Of a stretch of 9,137 bases of DNA, positions 1-5,633 are shown piece after piece. Each line of letters starts with the position of its first letter. Positions within the stretch are counted from its first letter, which is position 1. Below the pieces are notes generated by a model. It was given only the letters and a program-made list of their open reading frames with translations. It did no database searches and was not told the origin of the DNA. Origin of the DNA: Chroococcidiopsidaceae cyanobacterium CP_BM_RX_35 (GTDB lineage Bacteria > Cyanobacteriota > Cyanobacteriia > Cyanobacteriales > Chroococcidiopsidaceae); NCBI GenBank assembly GCA_019242465.1, contig JAFAVL010000211.1, positions 1-9,137 on the forward strand. Direction: 5' to 3'. Both the position numbers and the translations under genes were made by a program.

Positions 1-161
1 AGATTGGCTTGAAAATCGGCAAAAAAGATGTGACGAGCAACGACCCAGCTGCCAATGTCGATGCGAGGGTGGTTGAGGTCAAAATTCGCTTAGCACCAGC
101 AGATAGTTTGCGAGTTGCTAGTTTAACCAACATGCAAATGCAGGTGATGATCAATATTTAA
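1..161 (+). CDS. devB: DevB-like ABC exporter membrane fusion protein (C-terminal fragment)
   Basis: This is the last 52 codons of a gene that begins before the window. It is read from base 3 to the TAA at 159-161. The visible peptide begins IGLKIGKKDV, continues through DARVVEVKIRL and ends TNMQMQVMIN. This pattern (IGKKDV, DPAA.VDARVVEVKIRL, then a 'VA.LTN' stretch) matches my memory of the C-terminus of cyanobacterial DevB/HlyD-family periplasmic adaptors. Those adaptors link an inner-membrane DevCA-type ABC transporter to a TolC-like outer-membrane channel. The ATPase gene begins 46 nt downstream on the same strand, which supports the assignment. The family call rests on the C-terminal signature alone because the coiled-coil and lipoyl regions lie outside the window. 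Which DevB paralogue this is cannot be told. Confidence 0.75.
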   Translation, partial: IGLKIGKKDVTSNDPAANVDARVVEVKIRLAPADSLRVASLTNMQMQVMINI

Positions 162-207
162 CTCCTCTCGGCTGGATGTACTCTAGAATTTCGCAATCTT
201 CTGAATT

Positions 208-903
208 ATGCCGATTTCAGAATCTTTAATCAGCATCAAAACTCTCAAGCACTTTTTCGGTCAAGGCGTTTTACAGAAGCAGGTCTTATTTAACATTGAC
301 TTAGACATTAGTGCTGGCGAGATTGTCATCATGACGGGACCATCAGGTTCAGGAAAAACGACTTTACTGACATTAATTGGTGGTTTACGATCTGTACAAA
401 ATGGCAGTCTCAGAGTTTTTGGTCAGGAGCTTTGTGGAGCTAGTAAATATGAGATGATCCAAGTTCGGCGACATATCGGTTATATCTTTCAAGCTCACAA
501 TTTACTCAGGTTTTTAACAGCTCTGCAAAACGTACAGATGTCAATGGAACTGCATAAAGATATTTCCATTCCAGAGGCTCGAGCAAAATCAGCCGCCATG
601 CTGGCAACAGTCGGGTTAGCAGAGCGAGTGCACTACTATCCAGAAAATCTTTCCGGTGGACAAAAACAACGAGTGGCGATCGCGCGAGCTTTGGTCAGTC
701 ATCCTCAGCTAGTATTAGCTGACGAACCCACAGCTTCCTTAGACAGTCAAGCGGGGCGTGATGTCGTCAACCTAATGCAACACCTAGCAAGAGAGCAGGG
801 ATGCACTATATTGATGGTGACCCATGACAATCGCATTTTAGACGTAGCCGACCGGATCATTCATATGGAGGATGGTCGGGTGACCCAGGATGCCAGCATC
901 TAG
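208..903 (+). CDS. devA: DevA-family ABC transporter ATP-binding protein
   Basis: This 231-aa protein is a complete ABC ATPase of the size usual for the MacB/LolD/DevA group. It has Walker A GPSGSGKT at 44-51, the Q-loop glutamine at Q95, the signature LSGGQ at 148-152, Walker B LVLADEP at 168-174 with the catalytic E173, the D-loop SLD at 177-179 and the switch histidine H206 (VTHD). The stretch after the Q-loop (FQAHNLL at 94-100) is typical of the cyanobacterial DevA group. DevA would hydrolyse ATP at the inner membrane to drive export, in Nostoc of heterocyst glycolipids and in paralogues of other lipids or small molecules. The ATG is the first in frame and matches the family's N-terminus, but no clear Shine-Dalgarno sequence precedes it. 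The gene follows a devB-like end by 46 nt. The devC permease normally found between them is absent, so the substrate cannot be inferred. Confidence 0.85.
   Translation: MPISESLISIKTLKHFFGQGVLQKQVLFNIDLDISAGEIVIMTGPSGSGKTTLLTLIGGLRSVQNGSLRVFGQELCGASKYEMIQVRRHIGYIFQAHNLLRFLTALQNVQMSMELHKDISIPEARAKSAAMLATVGLAERVHYYPENLSGGQKQRVAIARALVSHPQLVLADEPTASLDSQAGRDVVNLMQHLAREQGCTILMVTHDNRILDVADRIIHMEDGRVTQDASI
676..683. repeat. HIP1 octamer GCGATCGC
   Basis: Perfect HIP1 palindrome inside the devA coding region, in the signature-helix segment. HIP1 is a highly over-represented octamer in many cyanobacterial genomes, so it supports the taxonomic call. Confidence 0.8.
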
Positions 904-946
904 AGCGTGGCGCAAAGAAGCTCCTCTGCTCTCTGACCAAAGGAAG

Positions 947-967
947 TGCTGCTTTTCAAGAGCAGCA
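947..967 (+). terminator. Short hairpin after devA, possible weak terminator
   Basis: The arms TGCTGCT (947-953) and AGCAGCA (961-967) pair perfectly over 7 bp around a 7-nt loop, starting 43 nt after the devA stop. No T-tract follows, so intrinsic termination is uncertain. It could instead be a 3'-end stabiliser or chance. Confidence 0.3.
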
Positions 968-1096
968 GTCAAGTGCAAAGGCGGTGTAACGTTGACTCTT
1001 CCGCAAGAGCCGCTCACGTCTAACAGTAGTTAGTATCAGAGGTGAGTGGTAGCAGGCAACGGACTACGAAGCAGTGACGTAACGGTGAGCAATGGA

Positions 1097-1393
1097 ATGG
1101 CAAACATCAAATTTGAAAAAGAGAACCGAGAAGTTGTAGCGGCAGATGGAGCCAATCTTAGGTTAAAAGCAATCCAAAATGGTATTGACATATACACCCT
1201 GATGGGCAAGATGATGAATTGCGGGGGCTATGGTCAATGTGGCACCTGTATTGTCGAAGTCGTGGATGGGATGGAAAATCTTTCACCCCGTACAGAAGTA
1301 GAAAACCGAAAACTGAAGAGAAAGCCGGGAAACTACCGACTTGCTTGTCAAACCTTAGTCAACGGATCAGTCAGTGTAGTTACAAAACCTTGA
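1097..1393 (+). CDS. Plant-type [2Fe-2S] ferredoxin-like protein, 98 aa
   Basis: The start chosen is the ATG at 1097 ([10 protein letters not shown]...), preceded by a GGTGAG ribosome-binding sequence at 1084-1089. The frame stays open upstream to a GTG at 1046, but the 17 extra residues look unlike protein of this family. Four cysteines ligate the cluster: C42, C48, C51 and C84, giving C-x5-C-x2-C-x32-C. The first spacing (CGGYGQC) is longer than the C-x4-C-x2-C of classical photosynthetic PetF. That marks a separate conserved cyanobacterial ferredoxin group, probably not the main photosystem I electron acceptor. The C-terminal part, ENLSPRT...[11 protein letters not shown], agrees with that group. 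It is a small soluble electron carrier and its partner is unknown. It lies 183 nt upstream of psbM on the same strand. Confidence 0.88.
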   Translation: MANIKFEKENREVVAADGANLRLKAIQNGIDIYTLMGKMMNCGGYGQCGTCIVEVVDGMENLSPRTEVENRKLKRKPGNYRLACQTLVNGSVSVVTKP

Positions 1394-1460
1394 TGAGAGT
1401 GGGAGTAGAGAATAACAACAAAGCCCAAATTACTCCTTAACATAGATGGGGGAGCGCGAG

Positions 1461-1480
1461 GAGGCTTGTCAGCCAGCCTC
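1461..1480 (+). terminator. Hairpin between ferredoxin gene and psbM
   Basis: GAGGCT (1461-1466) pairs with AGCCTC (1475-1480) around an 8-nt loop, 67 nt after the ferredoxin stop. The sequence after it is G/A-rich rather than T-rich, so it is at best a weak terminator or a processing structure. Confidence 0.3.
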
Positions 1481-1576
1481 TGATTAGGGGAAAGGTTCAG
1501 AGGTTAAAGCTGTTAGGAGCGCCGATAATGATATTCTAGAATTGTTGACTCCAAAGCTGAAAGGGGCTACCTTGCG

Positions 1577-1696
1577 ATGCAAGTTAATGACCTAGGGTTT
1601 GTGGCAAGTATCTTGTTCGTGCTGGTTCCTGCTGTTTTCCTCGTAATTCTGTACATTCAAACTGCTAGCCGCGACAGCAGCAAAAAAGATTCCTAA
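1577..1696 (+). CDS. psbM: Photosystem II reaction centre protein PsbM
   Basis: This 39-aa protein starts [18 protein letters not shown], the near-invariant beginning of PsbM. It is one transmembrane helix (about residues 5-27) with a short polar cytoplasmic tail ending KKDS. PsbM sits at the monomer-monomer interface of the photosystem II dimer in the thylakoid membrane and helps dimer stability and electron flow on the acceptor side (established for the family). The ATG at 1577 has AAGGGG at 1561-1566 as a ribosome-binding site with a 10-nt spacer. The length fits the family (about 33-40 aa). The tail after TASR is a few residues longer and more charged than the common form. It is followed within 3 nt by a strong hairpin and converges with the stress-protein gene. 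Confidence 0.95.
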   Translation: MQVNDLGFVASILFVLVPAVFLVILYIQTASRDSSKKDS

Positions 1697-1698
1697 GC

Positions 1699-1747
1699 AG
1701 TCTAGAGTCAAGCAAACAGTGCGTAGCTATTGGCTTGACTCTAGGCT
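1699..1747 (+). terminator. Strong hairpin at the psbM 3' end
   Basis: The arms 1699-1713 and 1733-1747 form 15 pairs, including a perfect 12-bp core (CTAGAGTCAAGC with GCTTGACTCTAG) and one G-T wobble, around a 19-nt loop. It begins 3 nt after the psbM stop. There is no T-tract, so it is better read as a transcript end or RNA-stabilising structure than as a canonical intrinsic terminator. Confidence 0.6.
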
Positions 1748-1775
1748 ACCAACAAGGGAAGTAACATTAGCGAGG

Positions 1776-1810
1776 CAGATAAAGGAAGATTTTTACTTCC
1801 TTGCTATCTG
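1776..1810. terminator. Hairpin between convergent psbM and stress-protein genes
   Basis: CAGATAAAGGAAG (1776-1788) pairs with CTTCCTT (1796-1802) and, after a GC bulge, with TATCTG (1805-1810). That gives 13 pairs around a 7-nt ATTTTTA loop. It lies between two convergent genes and could end transcription from either side. A looser inverted repeat, GGCGAGT/ACTCGCC (1822-1828/1866-1872), lies next to it. Confidence 0.5.
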
Positions 1811-1907
1811 TCACGGTCTCAGGCGAGTCCGACTAAATCTGTTTCTTAACAAGCATGTTTGGTCAACTCGCCCTTACTATTCTCTGGCATTGCTCTAGAT
1901 AAGAAGA

Positions 1908-2753
1908 TTAAGCGATTGTACGCGCTAATAACACTGGGCAACTCGCGTGAACGCGGACATAGTCTGATAAAGAAGTGAATAGTAGTCGGTCAAGATCGAC
2001 AAAACTCTTGGCAATTGAGGGACGGCGATCGGGTGAACCTAGCAGCAGGAGATCTACGTCCATTTCTTCTGCTAATCGGCAAAGCTCTTCAGCTGGTCTA
2101 CCACTTGTGCTGACACAGCGAGGCTGAATACCATATTTTTTTGCCTCTGCCACTGCCTGTGCAAGAATGGGGTCTTGCGTAGTCAAAGCTGCCGTACTAG
2201 GCTTGCCACTCAAATCTTTGTTGATATGGACTACGATTAACTGACCCCCCCTGATATCTTGTAGGAGAAACAGTGCTAGCCGCAAGCATTGTTTTGCTGC
2301 TTCAGAATTGTCCATCGCCACCATAACCCGATTGATTCTTTTAACATAAATATCATCCTTTACCAGTAACATAGGGCGAGGAGACAACTGGAAAACATAT
2401 TGACTTACTGAGTTGGCGAGAATTGATTGTAGGCGTTTTAACCCCCGCGATCCCATAATAATCAAGTCAGCGTCGATTTCTTCGGCCACCTGACAAACCA
2501 CATCTTTGGGTTCACCTTGTCGCAAAATAGCAGAAACGTGGCTGGGATCTAAGTTCAAAGACTGAATAGCAGTCGCAAGGATCTTGCCTCCCTCTTCCCA
2601 CTTAGCTGTCATTACTTCAGCGGTAGCTTGGGCAGGAACAACATGCAGTACTGTGACAACCGCTCGTTGAATTGATGGTAATTCTTTCAAAGCTTTGAGC
2701 ATCTCTTCTGCATGTCCTAATCCAGAGACAGCGAGCAAAATTTTTGCTATCAT
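1908..2753 (-). CDS. Tandem-domain universal stress protein (UspA family)
   Basis: This 281-aa protein consists of two fused Usp domains. Domain 1 spans about residues 1-131 and domain 2 about 140-278. Each has the alternating strand/helix pattern ending in a 'P.LLV' or 'PVLLA' strand. In domain 1 the nucleotide loop reads MGSRGLKRLQSILANS (100-115): G101-x2-G104-x9-N114-S115, with Asn in place of the last Gly of the ATP-binding G-x2-G-x9-G-S/T motif. The first strand reads ILLAVSG, without the usual Asp. Domain 2 keeps that Asp (VAMDNS, 144-150), but its loop is GSPDRRPSIAKS with no second Gly. Each half is therefore degenerate in a different place. The protein is probably cytoplasmic and its target is unknown. 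The start is well supported by GAGGTGA (complement of 2758-2764), 4 nt from the ATG. It is divergent from the porin gene and convergent with psbM. Confidence 0.9.
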   Translation of the reverse strand: MIAKILLAVSGLGHAEEMLKALKELPSIQRAVVTVLHVVPAQATAEVMTAKWEEGGKILATAIQSLNLDPSHVSAILRQGEPKDVVCQVAEEIDADLIIMGSRGLKRLQSILANSVSQYVFQLSPRPMLLVKDDIYVKRINRVMVAMDNSEAAKQCLRLALFLLQDIRGGQLIVVHINKDLSGKPSTAALTTQDPILAQAVAEAKKYGIQPRCVSTSGRPAEELCRLAEEMDVDLLLLGSPDRRPSIAKSFVDLDRLLFTSLSDYVRVHASCPVLLARTIA

Positions 2754-2875
2754 TGGGTCACCTCATTTTTGAGCCGAGATATAGTTATATATTCTTGTTT
2801 TACAATCGAGCATACTATTAATTTAAACTCTTAGATTTAACGACTTATTATTTATTTAAATTGGGAAATTGCAAT

Positions 2876-2905
2876 CTTAGTTAATTAAGTTTTATTAAAA
2901 CTAAG
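2876..2905. promoter_or_regulatory. AT-rich dyad in the divergent region
   Basis: CTTAGTT (2876-2882) and AACTAAG (2899-2905) are a perfect 7-bp inverted repeat with a 16-nt AT-only-but-one spacer. It lies about 120 nt upstream of the stress-protein start and could be a regulator site. Chance is also possible in such AT-rich sequence. Confidence 0.25.
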
Positions 2906-3015
2906 GTTGGATGCGGGACTTATTGAACTGCATTGGTCTAGTCTCTTTTGCCAGAAAGCAGTTAACTTTAGCACATTTTCTTCCATGACCTATTTACCGA
3001 AAGGCAGAAATTATG

Positions 3016-3057
3016 GTAATTTTAGATACTTAAAGTTCAAGTCATTGGCTTTAAGCT
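3016..3057 (+). promoter_or_regulatory. NtcA class II-type promoter upstream of the porin
   Basis: A perfect NtcA box GTA-N8-TAC lies at 3016-3029. After exactly 22 nt comes TAAGCT at 3052-3057, which fits the -10 form TAN3T. Box, spacing and -10 match the canonical NtcA-activated promoter of cyanobacteria (box centred near -41.5, replacing the -35). The predicted transcription start is near 3064, giving a leader of about 100 nt before the porin ATG. The box alone would be expected about twice by chance in 9 kb. Box plus spaced -10 in the one divergent intergenic region is much less likely. Confidence 0.55.
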
Positions 3058-3163
3058 AAAAATTCCCTTACCTGCTCCCATAGAAGTTGAGCTATCCCAT
3101 TTTCTACGTGATGAGCGGCAGGGAGTCTTGTTACTGATAATAAGGTGTGAGGATAAGAGCAAG

Positions 3164-4981
3164 ATGTCTAATGTCCTGTGGAAGTCTCTGCTGATTAGCA
3201 CAGCAATTTTAGGATCGGCGTTGGTATCTATCACTTCAGCGATCGCCGAACCAATTTCGACAACAGTTAAGGTTCCTGAGTTCCAAAAAGTACAACTAGT
3301 TGCTGACAAGCCAGATCCTGCGACTAATGCTACAAGTTCTACCTCTCAAGAGGATAACATTGACCAGGTGGTACGTTATGGCAAGGAAGGCACTGGTAAA
3401 GAAGATGACTCTATTGGTCAAGTCACATCCGTTTCCCAACTAAAGGATGTCCAGCCTACCGATTGGGCTTTTCAAGCTTTACAGTCCTTAGTGGAGCGTT
3501 ACGGTTGTATTGCTGGTTATCCGGATGGCACCTTTCGCGGCAATCGGGCTCTGACACGATACGAGTTTGCAGCAGGGTTGAATGCCTGCTTAGACCGGGT
3601 GAATGAGCTAATCGCTTCAGGGACCTCTGACCTGGTGCGCAAAGAAGACATCGCCTCCCTACAGAGGTTGCAACAAGAATTTGCCACCGAACTCACTGCC
3701 CTGCGGGGTCGGGTAGATAACCTGGAAGCCCAGACAGCTCAGTTAGAAGCCAACCAGTTTTCCACGACCACCAAACTAGTAGGCGAAGGTATTTTTGCTC
3801 TTACTGATGAATTTAACGCTCCGGTTAGAACCAACACGGTGTTTCAAGACCGGGTGCGTTTAGATTTCCAGACCAGCTTTACGGGTAAGGATACCTTGAA
3901 TACCCGTTTGGCAGCTGGTAACGCACAGCGCTTGACTTTCCAAAACTCTACTGCTAACGGCGGCTTTTTACCATTTGGTACATTTGAGGGAACTCAGACC
4001 TTCAACGTTTCATCAACTGGCAACAATAGTGTTGCTATAGACTGGCTGACGTATTACTTCCCTGTACTAAGTGGACAAGCCTATGTTGCTGCCTTTGGGG
4101 GGTTTCACAATGACTACGCTCCCACAACTAGCCCCTACTTTGAAAGCTTTACTGGTGGTACTGGGGCTCTGTCTGTCTTTGCTGAGGACAACGCAATCTA
4201 TAAAATCGGTGGCGGTTCGGGTGCTGCCATTACCCTACCTTTCGGAAAGCCTGGTACTGTCCTCGGAGCCAGTTCATTCACTGCGGGTTACTTAGCGTCT
4301 AATGCTTTTAGACCAATAGGAAATAACGCTGGTGCTACCGGAGGTTCTGGTCTATTTAACGGAGACTATGCGGCTCTGGGACAGCTCAACTTTAACTTCG
4401 GAGATAAGTTTGCGATTGGTGGAACCTACGTCAACGCATATAACTCTACTGGCTCTGGGATATTTAACCTAGGTACGCCAGAGAATATTGTGACAGCATC
4501 AACGACCTCAACTACCATTAATGGAGTTGTGGGTACTGTTCAGGCTAACGATCCGTCAATTCTGTTGAGAGGAGGTCAAAGACCAATCGTCACTAACTCC
4601 TATGGTGGTGAGTTTGCGTTTCGACCGATTGATAAGATTTCGATCAATGGTTGGGTCGATTACACCAAGGCAACAATTATTGGTCGCGGTAATGCTGATA
4701 TTTGGAGCTATGCAGCAGGGGTCGCTTTCCCCGATTTAGGCAAACCGGGTAGTGTGCTAGGTTTCTTCGGCGGTGTTGAACCAACGCTCAAAGGTCTGCG
4801 TGCTGCTGGTAGAGTACCTTTCTCGAACAATAACGCCTGGCATGCTGAAGCTTTTTATAAGTACCAGCTGAATGACAATATCTCAATTACTCCTGGCGTT
4901 ATCGTACTTTTCGATCCTGGTCAGGACAAAACCAAACAAAATGTTGTTGTTGGTACGCTCAGAACCACTTTTACCTTCTAA
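3164..4981 (+). CDS. Cyanobacterial SLH/OprB-type outer-membrane porin (iron-uptake porin family)
   Basis: The protein is 605 aa from the ATG at 3164. That start gives a proper signal peptide: K7, a hydrophobic core at 8-27 and likely cleavage after AIA (28). A TTG 12 codons upstream would put charged residues before it. Order of parts: linker rich in T/S/D (30-90); one SLH domain (about 88-148, with DVQPTDWAFQAL, GYPDGTFRGNRALTRYEFA); a short coiled coil (about 160-197, LQRLQQEFATELTALRGRVDNLEAQ) and a beta-barrel of OprB type (about 200-605) ending in the aromatic strand TLRTTFTF with C-terminal Phe. In cyanobacteria this family (SomA/SomB-like) forms the major outer-membrane channels. The SLH domain binds the peptidoglycan-linked polymer and the barrel passes small solutes, and some members are linked to iron uptake. 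The substrate here is not evident. An NtcA-type promoter lies upstream and a strong terminator downstream, so it is probably monocistronic. Confidence 0.93.
   Translation: MSNVLWKSLLISTAILGSALVSITSAIAEPISTTVKVPEFQKVQLVADKPDPATNATSSTSQEDNIDQVVRYGKEGTGKEDDSIGQVTSVSQLKDVQPTDWAFQALQSLVERYGCIAGYPDGTFRGNRALTRYEFAAGLNACLDRVNELIASGTSDLVRKEDIASLQRLQQEFATELTALRGRVDNLEAQTAQLEANQFSTTTKLVGEGIFALTDEFNAPVRTNTVFQDRVRLDFQTSFTGKDTLNTRLAAGNAQRLTFQNSTANGGFLPFGTFEGTQTFNVSSTGNNSVAIDWLTYYFPVLSGQAYVAAFGGFHNDYAPTTSPYFESFTGGTGALSVFAEDNAIYKIGGGSGAAITLPFGKPGTVLGASSFTAGYLASNAFRPIGNNAGATGGSGLFNGDYAALGQLNFNFGDKFAIGGTYVNAYNSTGSGIFNLGTPENIVTASTTSTTINGVVGTVQANDPSILLRGGQRPIVTNSYGGEFAFRPIDKISINGWVDYTKATIIGRGNADIWSYAAGVAFPDLGKPGSVLGFFGGVEPTLKGLRAAGRVPFSNNNAWHAEAFYKYQLNDNISITPGVIVLFDPGQDKTKQNVVVGTLRTTFTF
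3239..3246. repeat. HIP1 octamer GCGATCGC
   Basis: Perfect HIP1 palindrome overlapping the codons of the porin signal-peptide cleavage region. Confidence 0.8.
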
Positions 4982-4991
4982 TAGACCAAAA

Positions 4992-5005
4992 AAGAGGCAA
5001 GGGGG
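4992..5005 (+). repeat. 14-nt direct repeat AAGAGGCAAGGGGG, copy 1
   Basis: Forms the 5' arm of the porin terminator. An identical copy occurs at 7312-7325, also directly after a stop codon. About 0.15 such 14-mer pairs would be expected by chance in 9 kb of even composition. Confidence 0.6.
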
Positions 5006-5027
5006 ACTCTGGGTCCCCCTGCTTCTT
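4992..5027 (+). terminator. Rho-independent-type terminator of the porin gene
   Basis: AAGAGGC-(A)-AGGGGGAC (4992-5007) pairs with GTCCCCCT-GCTTCTT (5013-5027). That is 15 pairs with a single bulged A and one G-T wobble around a 5-nt TCTGG loop, starting 10 nt after the porin stop. The following CTCCTTATAT is pyrimidine-rich, though not a pure T-run. Confidence 0.8.
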
Positions 5028-5072
5028 CTCCTTATATGGTTTTTAAAATCCAAAATAGCTACGAACCAGCAA

Positions 5073-5098
5073 ACCCCAGTAAAAAGCCGGGGTATAAT
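5073..5098 (+). promoter_or_regulatory. Probable rrf2 promoter with overlapping dyad
   Basis: A perfect -10 box TATAAT lies at 5093-5098. The expected -35 position (about 5070-5075) is poor, suggesting activator dependence or a weak promoter. An inverted repeat ACCCC (5073-5077) / GGGGT (5089-5093) fills the spacer and runs into the -10, where a repressor could act. The predicted start near 5105 lies downstream of the ATG at 5036, which argues against that far-upstream start for rrf2. Confidence 0.45.
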
Positions 5099-5155
5099 GG
5101 CAATAGGAGTAGCTTTAACTTCCTCCTTGTGAACTATTTAGGTTTAAACTTGCCA

Positions 5156-5593
5156 GTGGAACTATCGTGTAAGTCCGAGTACGCAATTCTTGCCCTGTTA
5201 GAGCTGGCGACTAACTATCAGAGTGGCGAACCGCTGCAAATTCGACAGATAGCAGCACAGCAAGACATACCAGACCGCTATTTGGAACAGTTGCTAGCGA
5301 CGCTGAGACGTGGGGGTCTGGTTAAGAGCCAACGCGGTGCTAAGGGTGGGTATGTCCTAGCGCGAGAGCCTTGGAAGATACTGCTATTGGACGTTTTTAG
5401 TTGTCTAGAAGGGTTAGACGCTGCGGTGCCTGAGTTGGGCTCCAATGCCAAAACTGTAGAAAGGTCTGTGGTTCAGGGGATTTGGCAGGAAGCATGTCAA
5501 GCAGCTAACTTAGTTCTACAGAAATATACGCTGCAAGATCTGTGCGAACAGCGAACAGCCCGACGGCAGATAGATATTATGTACTACATCTAA
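5156..5593 (+). CDS. Rrf2-family transcriptional regulator
   Basis: The chosen start is GTG at 5156, giving (M)[17 protein letters not shown], the classical Rrf2 beginning, and 145 aa. The frame is open to an ATG at 5036, but the 40 extra residues are unlike the family and begin in the porin terminator tail. A winged helix-turn-helix covers about residues 10-70, with [20 protein letters not shown] (37-56) and the wing [11 protein letters not shown] (60-70). The dimerisation helix is near 106-123. Cysteines occur only at 5, 83, 114 and 130, so the three-Cys cluster that ligates [2Fe-2S] in IscR (about residues 90-105) is missing. It therefore probably senses something by a non-IscR mechanism. 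It lies 40 nt before cysteine synthase on the same strand, suggesting control of sulphur/cysteine metabolism as with CymR in Bacillus. The ribosome-binding site is weak (AGG at 5140-5142). Confidence 0.88.
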   Translation: MELSCKSEYAILALLELATNYQSGEPLQIRQIAAQQDIPDRYLEQLLATLRRGGLVKSQRGAKGGYVLAREPWKILLLDVFSCLEGLDAAVPELGSNAKTVERSVVQGIWQEACQAANLVLQKYTLQDLCEQRTARRQIDIMYYI

Positions 5594-5633
5594 ACCTAAA
5601 GAATTGTCGCTGCTAGCAACTCAGAAAAAAGCT

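Larger units (their letters stand above)
2754..3163. other. AT-rich divergent intergenic region
   Basis: This 410-nt gap separates the divergently transcribed stress-protein and porin genes. It must contain both promoters. About 2770-2900 is very AT-rich and holds the CTTAGTT/AACTAAG dyad and a direct repeat AAATTG-GG-AAATTG (2858-2871). The porin-proximal part holds the NtcA-type promoter. I found no convincing gene in it. One frame is open from 3026 into the porin but has no ATG or GTG. Confidence 0.6.

Noticed and set aside
1046..1096. GTG start extending the ferredoxin by 17 residues
   Set aside because: The family begins at MANIKF, and GGTGAG at 1084-1089 is well placed for the ATG at 1097.
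904..1096. Promoter TTGACT (992-997) or structured RNA before the ferredoxin gene
   Set aside because: No -10 lies at suitable spacing, and the short complementary segments (GCTCAC 1012-1017 with GTGAGC 1085-1090) are too small to support a call.
3026..3163. Open frame running in phase into the porin start, possibly an N-terminal extension or gene remnant
   Set aside because: It has no ATG or GTG. Its first usable codon (TTG 3128) would put charged residues before the signal peptide, and it overlaps the predicted NtcA promoter and leader.
3037..3309. Minus-strand open frame overlapping the porin start
   Set aside because: It overlaps the porin signal peptide and promoter and shows no recognisable protein features.
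5036..5155. Upstream ATG extension of the Rrf2 regulator
   Set aside because: The added residues are low in conservation signals, begin in the terminator tail and precede the likely TATAAT promoter. The family start (M)ELSCKSEYA fits GTG 5156.
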